Origin: an uncultured Prevotellaceae bacterium
GTDB lineage: Bacteria > Bacteroidota > Bacteroidia > Bacteroidales > Bacteroidaceae
Assembly: GCA_937891085.1 (NCBI GenBank)
Contig: CALAEY010000111.1
Coordinates: 1-20,358 of the forward strand
Reading direction: 5' to 3'
DNA length: 20,358 nucleotides
How positions within the stretch are numbered: position 1 is the stretch's first letter; each line of letters opens with the position of its first letter. The position numbers were made by a program, and so were the translations under genes. Below the pieces are notes generated by a model. It ran no database searches and was not told the DNA's origin. It saw nothing but the letters and a program-made list of their open reading frames with translations. Positions 6,342-14,423 of this stretch are shown here, one piece after another.

Positions 6342-9300
6342 TTAGCATTTACGGATATTGATCTGCAGCTTAAACTCATCCAAGCCGAGCTCTGTGGCAT
6401 CATCCACATGATCAGCCAGAGTGAGCGAGTGACCCAGCACCTGATTGCAGATGTAGTCGCAGAAGGCCTCTACAGCAGCATCGCTGTGGGCATCCTTTGA
6501 CAATACAATATCTATCTTATCTGTAATTTCCAATCCGCTGCTCTTACGCAGGTTTTGGATACGGTTTACCAATTCGCGGGCGATACCTTCCTGCCGAAGC
6601 TCCTCTGTGATGGTTACCTCCAGTGCCACAGTCAGCTTGCCTTCATTGGCCACCAGCCATCCTGGGATATCCTCGCTGAAGATTTCCACGTCAGAGGTTT
6701 CGATGCGAGCTTCCCCACCCTCTAAGTTGAATGTGAAGAAACCTGCTTCCTCGAAGGCTGCGATGTCTTCCTGACTCATACCCTGAACAGCTGCAGCTAC
6801 GGCCTTCATCTGCTTGCCAAACTTAGGGCCGAGTTTCTTAAAGTCGCACTTTACACGCTTCACTAAGATGCCTGCTGCGTTGTCCACGAACTTCACCTCC
6901 TTCACATTGACCTCATTCTGGATAAGGTTCTTCACAGCTTCGATATGAGCCTGCTGATCTTCGTCTGTTACAGGAATCATCACGCTCTGCAGTGGCTGGC
7001 GAACCTTGATATTCACTTTGCGACGCAGTGCCAACACCATAGAGGTAATCTTCTGCGCAGCTTCCATACGAGCTTCTAAGTCCTTGTTGACCAGCGTTTC
7101 ATCAGCCTCAGGGAAATCTACCAGATGAACAGACAATGCGTTGTTCTTACGAGCATCACAAAGACCAGCATTCAGGTCAAGGAAGAGCTGATCTGCATAG
7201 AATGGGGCGAATGGAGCCAGCAACTTAGCCACAGTTTCCAAGCAGGTGAAGAGCGTCTGATAAGCACTAAGCTTATCCTGCGTCATGCCACCGCCCCAGA
7301 AACGCTTGCGATTCAGACGCACGTACCAGTTGCTAAGGTTGTCGTTCACGAAAGTATCTATCAATCGTCCTGCACGTGTAGGATCATAGCCATCCAGCTC
7401 TGCATCTACACCTTTTATAAGTGTATGGAGCTCAGAAAGGATCCAGCGGTCGATTTCAGGACGGTCTTCCAACTTCACGTCTGGCTCTGAATAGTTGAAG
7501 CCATCTACGTTGGCATAGAGTGCGAAGAAGGAGTACGTATTATATAAGGTGCCGAACAGTTTGCGACGCACTTCATCTACGCCTTCTGGATCGAACTTCA
7601 GGTTGTCCCAAGGCTCTGAGTTGGTCATCATGTAGAAGCGCACTGCATCTGCACCATATTTATCAATCATTTCAAATGGATTCACCACATTGCCTACGTG
7701 CTTAGACATCTTGTTGCCCTTGGCATCGAGCACCAAACCAGTGGAAATCACGTTCTTGAAAGAAATGCTGTCGAATACCATCGTGGCAATGGCATGCAGA
7801 GTGAAGAACCATCCACGCGTCTGATCTACACCCTCATTGATGAAGTCTGCTGGGAATGCTGTTCCCTTGTCGATGGCATCACGATGTTCGAATGGATAGT
7901 GGATCTGCGCATAAGGCATAGAACCAGAGTCGAACCAAACATCAATCAAGTCGGCCTCGCGCTGCATAGGCTTACCCGTCTTGCTCACCAGTACGATATT
8001 GTCAACATACGGACGATGCAAGTCTATCTTATCGTAGTTCTCCTGTGCATAGTCGCCAGGCACGAAACCTTTCTCCTTCAGCGGATTGCTTGGCATGATG
8101 CCAGCAGCCACACTCTTCTCGATCTCTGCATACAACTCTTCCAGAGAACCAATGCAGATTTCCTCACCATCCTCATCGCGCCAGATAGGCAGAGGGGTAC
8201 CCCAGAAACGAGAACGAGAGAGGTTCCAGTCGTTCAGATTCTCCAGCCAGTTGCCAAAGCGACCTGTACCAGTGCTTTCTGGTTGCCAATGAATGGCCTT
8301 ATTCAGTTCTACCATGCGGTCTTTTCTGGCCGTACTGCGGATGAACCAGCTGTCCAGCGGATAGTAGAGCACAGGTTTGTCCGTACGCCAGCAGTGTGGG
8401 TAGTTGTGCACGTGCTTCTCTATCTTGAAGGCCGTGCCCTCCTGCTTCATCTCCATGCAGATGACGACGTTCAGGTCCTCAGCCTTGCTGGCTGCCTTTT
8501 CATCATACTTGCCATCGATATTGAACTCTGGCGCATAGGCATTCTTCACGAAGTCGCCTGCATGACGGCTGTATCCTTCTACGTTCACACAAGCCTTCAC
8601 AAAGTTGTCATCGAGCTCGTCCATCACATAGTACTTGCCCTGCAAGTCAACCATCGGACGGGTTTCACCTTTCTTATTTATAAGGAAGAGCGCAGGAATC
8701 TGGGCATCCTTGGCCACCTTGGCATCATCGGCACCAAAGGTAGGAGCGATATGCACGATACCAGAACCGTCTTCTGTAGTCACATAGTCGCCTGGAATCA
8801 CGCGGAAGGCGCATTCTTCCATCTCCACAAACTTATCCTTTCCATTCTCGCCTACAAACACCTTCTCTGGATGAGCAGCTGCATAGTCGTTCACGAAAGC
8901 AGGCGCATTGCCATCCAACTTCTGCAATGGCTTCACCCAACGCATCAGCTGCTTGTACTTCAGGCCTACCAATTCTGGGCCCATATACTCGCCTACAATG
9001 CGGTAAGGCACCACCTTGTCACCATGCTTGTAATCCTCCAGCGGAAGGTCCTTGCCCTCTGGCTTCAGATAAGCGCCAAGCAATGCTTCTGCCATCACGA
9101 TGGTGATAGGCTGATCGGTATAAGTATTGTATGTCTGAACAGCAACGTACTTGATCTTTGGGCCTACGCAGAGTGCCACATTTGATGGCAACGTCCATGG
9201 CGTAGTGGTCCAAGCCACAAAGTAAGGCTTGCCCCACTTGGTCCATTCTTCTTTAGGATTGAGAGCCTCGAAGAGGGCTGTCACAGTGGTATCTTTCACA

Positions 9301-9926
9301 TCGCGGTAGCAACCGGGCTGGTTGAGCTCATGGCTGGAAAGACCCGTACCAGCAGCAGGAGAATATGGCTGAATGGTATAGCCCTTATAAAGCAAGCCCT
9401 TGTTATAAAGCTGACGGAGCAGCCACCACAAGGTCTCGATGTACTTATTGTCATAGGTAATGTATGGATGATCAAGATCCACAAAATAGCCCATACGCTC
9501 AGTAAGATTACGCCATTCAGCAGTGAACTTCATCACGTTCTCACGACAACGCTGGTTGTATTCCTCCACAGAGATGTATTTCTCGCTCTGCTTGTTGTCG
9601 ATGTCCTTCTTCGTAATACCGAGTTCCTTTTCCACGCCCAATTCCACTGGCAGTCCGTGAGTATCCCAACCCGCCTTGCGGTGCACCTGGAACCCCTTCA
9701 TGGTTTTATAGCGATTGAACGTATCCTTGATACTGCGTGCCAATACGTGATGAATGCCAGGATGTCCGTTGGCAGAAGGTGGTCCCTCGTAGAACACAAA
9801 TTGTGGACAACCCTCACGCTCATCAATGGACTTATGGAACACATCGTTCTCCATCCATTGCTTGAGAACCCTATTGTTGATTTCAGAAAGATTTAAGCCT
9901 TTATATTCGGCAAACTTCTTGCTCAT
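6342..9926 (-). CDS. ileS: Isoleucyl-tRNA synthetase
   Basis: A class I aminoacyl-tRNA synthetase of 1194 residues that charges tRNA-Ile in the cytoplasm. The HIGH-type motif is GHPGIHH at 54-60 and the KMSKS loop is KMSKH near 740. Between them lies the CP1 editing insertion, with TTTPWTLPSN near residue 245. The C-terminal part carries the anticodon-binding domain and a DUF5915-type tail (LARELVNRIQNLR region). The length fits the long form of IleRS. The open frame extends to a TTG at 9935, but the ATG at 9926 gives the conserved MSKKFAEYKGLNL start. It is the first gene of the operon, with a -7 box about 75 bases upstream and a leader that can form a hairpin. Confidence 0.97.
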   Translation of the reverse strand: MSKKFAEYKGLNLSEINNRVLKQWMENDVFHKSIDEREGCPQFVFYEGPPSANGHPGIHHVLARSIKDTFNRYKTMKGFQVHRKAGWDTHGLPVELGVEKELGITKKDIDNKQSEKYISVEEYNQRCRENVMKFTAEWRNLTERMGYFVDLDHPYITYDNKYIETLWWLLRQLYNKGLLYKGYTIQPYSPAAGTGLSSHELNQPGCYRDVKDTTVTALFEALNPKEEWTKWGKPYFVAWTTTPWTLPSNVALCVGPKIKYVAVQTYNTYTDQPITIVMAEALLGAYLKPEGKDLPLEDYKHGDKVVPYRIVGEYMGPELVGLKYKQLMRWVKPLQKLDGNAPAFVNDYAAAHPEKVFVGENGKDKFVEMEECAFRVIPGDYVTTEDGSGIVHIAPTFGADDAKVAKDAQIPALFLINKKGETRPMVDLQGKYYVMDELDDNFVKACVNVEGYSRHAGDFVKNAYAPEFNIDGKYDEKAASKAEDLNVVICMEMKQEGTAFKIEKHVHNYPHCWRTDKPVLYYPLDSWFIRSTARKDRMVELNKAIHWQPESTGTGRFGNWLENLNDWNLSRSRFWGTPLPIWRDEDGEEICIGSLEELYAEIEKSVAAGIMPSNPLKEKGFVPGDYAQENYDKIDLHRPYVDNIVLVSKTGKPMQREADLIDVWFDSGSMPYAQIHYPFEHRDAIDKGTAFPADFINEGVDQTRGWFFTLHAIATMVFDSISFKNVISTGLVLDAKGNKMSKHVGNVVNPFEMIDKYGADAVRFYMMTNSEPWDNLKFDPEGVDEVRRKLFGTLYNTYSFFALYANVDGFNYSEPDVKLEDRPEIDRWILSELHTLIKGVDAELDGYDPTRAGRLIDTFVNDNLSNWYVRLNRKRFWGGGMTQDKLSAYQTLFTCLETVAKLLAPFAPFYADQLFLDLNAGLCDARKNNALSVHLVDFPEADETLVNKDLEARMEAAQKITSMVLALRRKVNIKVRQPLQSVMIPVTDEDQQAHIEAVKNLIQNEVNVKEVKFVDNAAGILVKRVKCDFKKLGPKFGKQMKAVAAAVQGMSQEDIAAFEEAGFFTFNLEGGEARIETSDVEIFSEDIPGWLVANEGKLTVALEVTITEELRQEGIARELVNRIQNLRKSSGLEITDKIDIVLSKDAHSDAAVEAFCDYICNQVLGHSLTLADHVDDATELGLDEFKLQINIRKC

Positions 9927-9961
9927 ATTTATCAATCGTTTTTTGTATGTTTTTACTTTTC

Positions 9962-9985
9962 ATGCCCCTACTTTCGCATAGGCAT
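9962..9985 (-). other. Leader hairpin of the ileS transcript
   Basis: On the minus strand ATGCCTA pairs with TAGG(GG)CAT across an eight-base loop: 7 bp with a two-base bulge. It lies between the predicted transcript start (about 9996) and the ATG at 9926. No T-run follows it, and there is no T-box consensus, so any regulatory role is a guess. Confidence 0.3.
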
Positions 9986-10001
9986 TCCTATTATTAAGGC
10001 G

Positions 10002-10009
10002 CAAATATA
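10002..10009 (-). promoter_or_regulatory. -7 box of the ileS operon promoter
   Basis: TATATTTG on the minus strand matches TAnnTTTG exactly. Only a TTTT lies about 20 bases further upstream, so the -33 element is poor. The predicted leader is about 70 nt. Confidence 0.55.
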
Positions 10010-10056
10010 CAAAAACTTTCTCAATAAAATGATATGAAAGACTTTTTTTAATTATT

Positions 10057-10818
10057 TCACACCATACGTTCAATCCACTGCTTGAAATCGGAGGCGCGAT
10101 TTTTACTGATATAGATTGGTTCTGCCACACTGACATTCAGATTCACACGCAGTCTGCCGTCGAACCATACGGAGATGTCTTTTATCCCTTCTCTATTGAT
10201 GATGAATTGCCTATTGGCACGTATAAAGTCGGCTGGATTCAGAGTGGCATATATCTGATCCAGTTGGCTACGCAGAGGGAATGACCGACCATCCATCAGA
10301 GTCACACTGGTTTTATGATCAGTATAATAGAAGTATGCCACTTCATTTATAGGTATGGGAAGCAGAGTGTCACGATACTGTACGATGAGCTTGTCTCTAT
10401 AATTATTCGTTGCCGTCAGATGGATTCGTGTGAGTTTATCCAGATATTTATTGACGTCATTCTGTCCCCATTTCTGGAACTTTTGCAATGCAGCTTCCAC
10501 GTCTTCCGGATTGATGGGTTTCAGCAGATAATCTATGCTGTTCACCTTGAATGCATTGATGGCATACTGGTCATAGGCAGTAGTGAAGATGATGGGTACC
10601 TCTACCTCCATCTGACTGAAGATAGCAAAAGCCGATCCATCACTCAGATGGATATCCATGAAGATAAGGTCTGGCTTCTGATTGTTTTTCAACCAGCGTA
10701 CCGTTTGTTCCACACCTTCAGTATTACCCACGATTTCTATCGATGGATCTATGCTTGCTAAGATACTTGCTAAATTATCAAAAGCAGCTGTTTCGTCTTC
10801 TACTATCAGGACATTCAT
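10057..10818 (-). CDS. LytTR-family response regulator
   Basis: A 253-residue transcription factor. Residues 1-120 form a receiver domain with acidic pocket Glu7/Asp8, phosphoacceptor Asp55 (LIFMDIHLSDG), Thr80 and Lys100 (YLLKPI). Residues of about 150-250 form a LytTR DNA-binding domain with the typical DHKTSVTLMDG and FIRANRQFIIN segments. It follows its partner kinase after 33 bases, so the two form a two-component system. Such AlgR/AgrA-type regulators bind direct repeats upstream of targets. I cannot read the target from this window; the neighbours are unrelated housekeeping genes. Confidence 0.93.
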   Translation of the reverse strand: MNVLIVEDETAAFDNLASILASIDPSIEIVGNTEGVEQTVRWLKNNQKPDLIFMDIHLSDGSAFAIFSQMEVEVPIIFTTAYDQYAINAFKVNSIDYLLKPINPEDVEAALQKFQKWGQNDVNKYLDKLTRIHLTATNNYRDKLIVQYRDTLLPIPINEVAYFYYTDHKTSVTLMDGRSFPLRSQLDQIYATLNPADFIRANRQFIINREGIKDISVWFDGRLRVNLNVSVAEPIYISKNRASDFKQWIERMV

Positions 10819-10851
10819 GAATTATGAACTATAAATTATGAATTATAATCC

Positions 10852-11877
10852 TCAACGAATCAATGGTAACCAAACGGTGAAGTCCGAACCATCATCATCC
10901 ACGTTGATGCTTTGCTCCATCAGCAGCTGGAACCTACTCTGCAGATTATTCAAGCCAGTACCATTAGTAGCATTTGAGGTAAGTTTCGGTTGCTTCTTAT
11001 TCTTGACCATCAACTCGTTATCACCCTCCATAGCCATAAGTATCGTCATCGGATGCTCACTATCAATCACATTGTGTGCCACCACATTTTCTAAAAGTGG
11101 AAGTAGGGAGAGTACCGGCAATCTGAGCTCTTGCTTAGCTGCCGGTACTTGTATGTCGAAATGCAGTTTGTCACCGTAGCGCACCTTCATCACGTGTCCG
11201 AAAGCTTCTGCAAAGCTAAGTTCCTCTTTAAGGGATACCAAGCCTTTTTTCTCACTCTGAAGTATATACCTGAAAATATCTGACAGGTTGTTTACATACT
11301 TCAATGTGGTTTCGTTTTCTCCCTTGCGCACCAATGAAGATATGCCATTCAGGGAGTTGAAGAAGAAGTGCGGATTTATCTGATTTGTCAGCGCATTCAG
11401 ACGGCTTTCCAGATTCTCTATACGCAGCTGCTCTATTTCCTGATCCTTGCTTCGCTGATAGTCAAACAGTTCGAAAATATAGCCCAGCATGGCACAGATA
11501 AGACCAGAGGTGAGGAACTGCATCACCACGAGAGTCATAGGCATGTCCATCGTATCCGTAAGCATGCTTAAGCCCACATAAATAACGAAAGCCACAGCAG
11601 AGAAAGTAAAACTCTTCAGCAATCGGTTGTTGAACGACAGCTTCTGCTGATGTTTAAGGTTTTCGCGTAGCAGCAGCCATACAAACAGCCAATAGAACAC
11701 GAATCTGGCCACAAAGAGCACTATGTAGAACAGCACGCTCCTATTATGAAACAAGGGAAAGGTAAGTTCACACCACAGCCACACCGCATTGGGATAGATC
11801 ACGAAAAGGGTGCAGATCAATGACAGCAGCCAAGGCCTGTCTTTGATAGAGAGCATATGCTTGTCAACGATACTCAT
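10852..11877 (-). CDS. LytS/YehU-type sensor histidine kinase
   Basis: A 341-residue inner-membrane kinase. The N-terminal part has four hydrophobic helices (about 14-34, 44-68, 84-104 and 112-136) with short loops and no separate sensor domain, so it may sense membrane state or a ligand within the bilayer. A short coiled coil (about 138-160) leads to the His_kinase domain with phosphoacceptor motif NPHFFFNSLN. The ATP-binding part has LLENVVAHN as N-box and GTGLNNL as G-box. The DNGxG aspartate is not obvious, as often in this family. The kinase gene precedes the LytTR regulator in one operon. The ATG at 11877 is about 20 bases from the predicted transcript start. Confidence 0.92.
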   Translation of the reverse strand: MSIVDKHMLSIKDRPWLLSLICTLFVIYPNAVWLWCELTFPLFHNRSVLFYIVLFVARFVFYWLFVWLLLRENLKHQQKLSFNNRLLKSFTFSAVAFVIYVGLSMLTDTMDMPMTLVVMQFLTSGLICAMLGYIFELFDYQRSKDQEIEQLRIENLESRLNALTNQINPHFFFNSLNGISSLVRKGENETTLKYVNNLSDIFRYILQSEKKGLVSLKEELSFAEAFGHVMKVRYGDKLHFDIQVPAAKQELRLPVLSLLPLLENVVAHNVIDSEHPMTILMAMEGDNELMVKNKKQPKLTSNATNGTGLNNLQSRFQLLMEQSINVDDDGSDFTVWLPLIR

Positions 11878-11903
11878 ATACTAGCCTGTTTTTTTTAACG
11901 CTG

Positions 11904-11911
11904 CAAATATA
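11904..11911 (-). promoter_or_regulatory. -7 box of the kinase-regulator operon promoter
   Basis: TATATTTG on the minus strand is an exact TAnnTTTG match, placing the transcript start near 11897. A TTTG occurs only 12 bases further upstream, too close for a normal -33 element. Confidence 0.55.
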
Positions 11912-12000
11912 GTTATTTTTTAGCAAATAAGTGATGACGTTCCCCTAAAAGCGAATAAAAGAAAGATAATGACGAATTTGAACTATTTTGCTCTCTGGAA

Positions 12001-12669
12001 TCAATCAAACAAATTCAGTTGATGATGTGAGTCGAAGAGGTCTTTCTTCATTTCCGTGAGTTCCTTTTGCGTAAGGTTCTTGCGTTCCTTGAGATTGCCC
12101 GGTTTTACGCCCATCTGTTTAAGGTAGCGATACACCGTTCCCGATGAGCGGATATTCAGCAGCGCCATAATCTGATTCACACTCGAGCCATTCTCATAGA
12201 GCACCTTGCACTGCATGGGCTTGTCGCGATTCTTCCGATTCACACTTCCTTCCTTACGTCCCAAGCGCACCCCCTTCTCCATAGCTGCTCTGCGCACCTG
12301 CTCCATCTTCATGCGCTGCACATTTTGGTCGGCATTCTTCAGCGCGCGTATCACCTTCTGCACCATCTGCCCCATCACTCCATTGGATGTCAGACACTCC
12401 TCTACCGAAAGGAAGAAAATGCCCCGTGAAGATAAGTTGATCAGCAGTTGCATAAGCTCTGCCAATGGCTTTCCGAATATGTCCAGTCGCCACACCACCA
12501 ATGTATCCCCTTCCTGCAGACTCTCCAGACATTCGTCCAGTTCGGAGCGATCTATGGCGCTGATGCCTCCTATCTCGCAGAAGCGTTCGCATCCTGCTTC
12601 TAGGAGTGCATTTTCCTGCACTTCCTTACTGCAAATCCGCGCCTGTATGTTGACGAGTCCTACTTTCAT
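12001..12669 (-). CDS. Resolvase-fold protein with lost serine recombinase active site
   Basis: A 222-residue protein that aligns without gaps to small serine recombinases over about residues 3-140 (QENALLEAGCER and EGDTLVVWRLD are near-standard). The catalytic residues are gone. The nucleophile serine of the GYARVST motif is Gln9 in GLVNIQA, the adjacent Arg is Asn7, and the Arg pair of LDRLGR is Ile64 and Lys67 (LDIFGK). The FER Arg near 115 is Gln. Only Arg41 is kept. The C-terminal half has a helix-turn-helix (about 152-190: MQCKVLYENGSSVNQIMALL and on). It can hardly cut DNA. It may act as a DNA-binding or structural protein, or be a decaying invertase. It follows lysE after 20 bases. 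Confidence 0.85.
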   Translation of the reverse strand: MKVGLVNIQARICSKEVQENALLEAGCERFCEIGGISAIDRSELDECLESLQEGDTLVVWRLDIFGKPLAELMQLLINLSSRGIFFLSVEECLTSNGVMGQMVQKVIRALKNADQNVQRMKMEQVRRAAMEKGVRLGRKEGSVNRKNRDKPMQCKVLYENGSSVNQIMALLNIRSSGTVYRYLKQMGVKPGNLKERKNLTQKELTEMKKDLFDSHHQLNLFD

Positions 12670-12689
12670 ACCTTTTGAGAATCATTAGA

Positions 12690-13277
12690 TTAATGCAGCA
12701 GAATGGCTATGGCGCACATGACCAATAGTAGTGCCATCACGATATCCACTTGCTTCTGATACTTTCCGAAGATATGGCGCAGATAGTCGCCTGCCAATAG
12801 CCACAGCAAATTGGCTCCTGGACCAGCTATCAGCAGCAGTGCCGCTATGGGAAACATGTCTATGAGCCTATTGGAATATGGCAGCACGAAAAGACTGAAA
12901 ACCGTTAGATCGAAAAGAAGCATTTTCGCGTTGGTGAGCTGCATCACCATGCCCGACCAGAAGGTACATAGATTGGTCTTTTGCAGCTTTGCACCCGACT
13001 CTCTGTAAATCTGCCAAGCCAGCCATACGATGTACGCAGCACCCAGATATTTCAACACAGCCACATAGCTGCCCAGTGCCGCTCCCAGTACATGCGACAG
13101 CACAGCCATCAATACCGCAGCGATGGCGAAGCCCAGGAATAAACCCCTCCACATCACCAACGCCTGCTTACGTCCATACTTCATGGCGCATGAAAGCGAA
13201 TAGATATTGGCAGGTCCAGGCGTATATCCCACAATGAGGATATAAAGCAGCAATGTAGGTAATTGTGAAAGTGGCAT
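12690..13277 (-). CDS. LysE/RhtB-family amino acid exporter
   Basis: An inner-membrane protein of 195 residues with about six hydrophobic helices and the family signature YTPGPANIYSLS near the N-terminus (usually TPGPNN). A second conserved feature is the NAKMLLFDLTVF segment after the central loop. Family members export lysine, threonine, homoserine and related amino acids by proton antiport; the substrate cannot be told here. I took the ATG at 13277, not the GTG at 13283, because it gives a compact start and lies about 20-25 bases after the predicted transcript start. It is the first gene of a two-gene unit with the resolvase-fold gene. Confidence 0.88.
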   Translation of the reverse strand: MPLSQLPTLLLYILIVGYTPGPANIYSLSCAMKYGRKQALVMWRGLFLGFAIAAVLMAVLSHVLGAALGSYVAVLKYLGAAYIVWLAWQIYRESGAKLQKTNLCTFWSGMVMQLTNAKMLLFDLTVFSLFVLPYSNRLIDMFPIAALLLIAGPGANLLWLLAGDYLRHIFGKYQKQVDIVMALLLVMCAIAILLH

Positions 13278-13305
13278 AAACACAATATTTTTCTTTTTCG
13301 TCGTG

Positions 13306-13338
13306 CAAAGTTATAAATTATTTTGCTTTTACACTCAA
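13306..13338 (-). promoter_or_regulatory. lysE promoter
   Basis: On the minus strand TTG (13338-13336) precedes TAACTTTG (13313-13306) by 22 bases. The -7 box is exact and the spacing is at the long end. It overlaps the divergent trpS promoter. Confidence 0.6.
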
Positions 13339-13353
13339 TTTACACTATTTTTG
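13322..13353 (+). promoter_or_regulatory. trpS promoter
   Basis: TTTG at 13322-13325 is followed after 20 bases by TATTTTTG at 13346-13353, a full match to the Bacteroidota consensus. It predicts a start near 13360 and so rules out the upstream in-frame start at 13323. Confidence 0.75.
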
Positions 13354-13382
13354 CGCCCAAAATAATACTAAGAATTAAGACA

Positions 13383-14369
13383 ATGGAAAAAGTAGTAAGC
13401 GGAATCCGCCCAACAGGCAACTTACACCTGGGCAATTATTTCGGAGCAGTGAAGAGTTTTGTAGCTATGCAAGACCAGTATCAATGTTTGTTCTTCATTG
13501 CCGATTGGCATTCGCTGACCACACACCCGAAACCAGAAAACATACAGGCCAGCGCCCGTACCATCTTGGCAGAATACCTGGCATGTGGCATAGATCCTAC
13601 GAAGGCTCCTATCTATATACAGAGTGACGTGAAAGAGACTTTGGAGTTGTACCTCTACTTCAATATGAATATATACCTAGGTGAGCTTGAGCGTGTTACC
13701 ACTTTCAAGGAGAAAGCTCGTCAGCAACCAGACAACGTGAATGCCGGCCTTCTCACCTATCCTACACTGATGGCCGCAGATGTGCTGCAGCATCGTGCCC
13801 ACAAGGTGCCCGTTGGCAAGGATCAGGAGCAAAATATGGAGATGATGCGTAAGTGCGCCCGTCGCTTCAATAATATATATGGTGTAGAATTCTTCCCAGA
13901 ACCACAGAACTTCTACTTCGGAGAGAAGGCCCTCAAGGTGCCAGGACTCGATGGCAGCGGAAAGATGGGCAAAAGTACCGGAAACTGCATCTATCTGCGT
14001 GACGACGACAAGACCATCACCAAGAAAGTGATGAAGGCCGTCACCGATAGCGGTCCTACAGAGCCCAACAGTCCAAAGCCTGAGGTGATAGAAAACCTCT
14101 TCACATTCCTGCGCATCGCCTCTACGCCAGATACCTATCAGTATTTCGATGAGCAGTGGAACAACTGCACCCTTCGCTATGGAGACCTGAAGAAGCAGAT
14201 TGCCCACGACCTCGTGGAAATCGTAGCACCTATCCGTGCCAAGATAGAGGAATACAGCGCCAATACAGAGCTTTTGGACAAGATTGCACGTGAAGGAGCC
14301 GAAGTGGCTCGCGCCAGCGCTTCAGAAACCCTGAAAGCCGTGCGTGAAATTATTGGTTTTCGTAAGTAA
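13383..14369 (+). CDS. trpS: Tryptophanyl-tRNA synthetase
   Basis: A class I aminoacyl-tRNA synthetase of 328 residues that charges tRNA-Trp. Motifs are the HIGH-type TGNLHLGNY at 11-19 and the KMSKS-type KMGKS near residue 198, within DGSGKMGKSTGN. The central FIADWHSLTTHPK segment and the GKDQEQNMEM segment, which helps bind tryptophan and ATP, are typical of bacterial TrpRS. The open frame runs further upstream to 13323, but the promoter at 13322-13353 overlaps that extension. The ATG at 13383 gives the standard MEKVVSGIRPTG start. The GH16 gene follows 51 bases downstream in the same direction. Confidence 0.97.
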   Translation: MEKVVSGIRPTGNLHLGNYFGAVKSFVAMQDQYQCLFFIADWHSLTTHPKPENIQASARTILAEYLACGIDPTKAPIYIQSDVKETLELYLYFNMNIYLGELERVTTFKEKARQQPDNVNAGLLTYPTLMAADVLQHRAHKVPVGKDQEQNMEMMRKCARRFNNIYGVEFFPEPQNFYFGEKALKVPGLDGSGKMGKSTGNCIYLRDDDKTITKKVMKAVTDSGPTEPNSPKPEVIENLFTFLRIASTPDTYQYFDEQWNNCTLRYGDLKKQIAHDLVEIVAPIRAKIEEYSANTELLDKIAREGAEVARASASETLKAVREIIGFRK

Positions 14370-14384
14370 TTCTGAAAAATAATC

Positions 14385-14423
14385 CATATCTTTACGGCAT
14401 CAACCTTAAAACGTAAAGATATG
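14385..14423 (+). promoter_or_regulatory. Perfect 12-bp inverted repeat spanning the GH16 start codon
   Basis: CATATCTTTACG (14385-14396) and CGTAAAGATATG (14412-14423) are exact reverse complements separated by 15 bases. The last three bases of the right arm are the ATG of the GH16 gene. No T-run follows, so it is not a standard terminator. The left arm also holds TATCTTTA, one base off a -7 box. It could be a protein operator or an RNA hairpin that hides the start codon. Confidence 0.65.

Noticed and set aside
7698..9185. A 495-codon plus-strand open frame opposite ileS
   Set aside because: It is antisense to clear IleRS coding sequence, has a composition unlike a real protein and shows no motif; codon bias of ileS explains the open frame.
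9927..9935. TTG start for ileS three codons upstream
   Set aside because: The ATG at 9926 gives the standard IleRS N-terminus; the TTG extension adds only three residues and lacks support.
9962..9985. T-box riboswitch in the ileS leader
   Set aside because: The leader is about 70 nt with one small hairpin and no T-box consensus or terminator; T-boxes are mainly a Gram-positive device.
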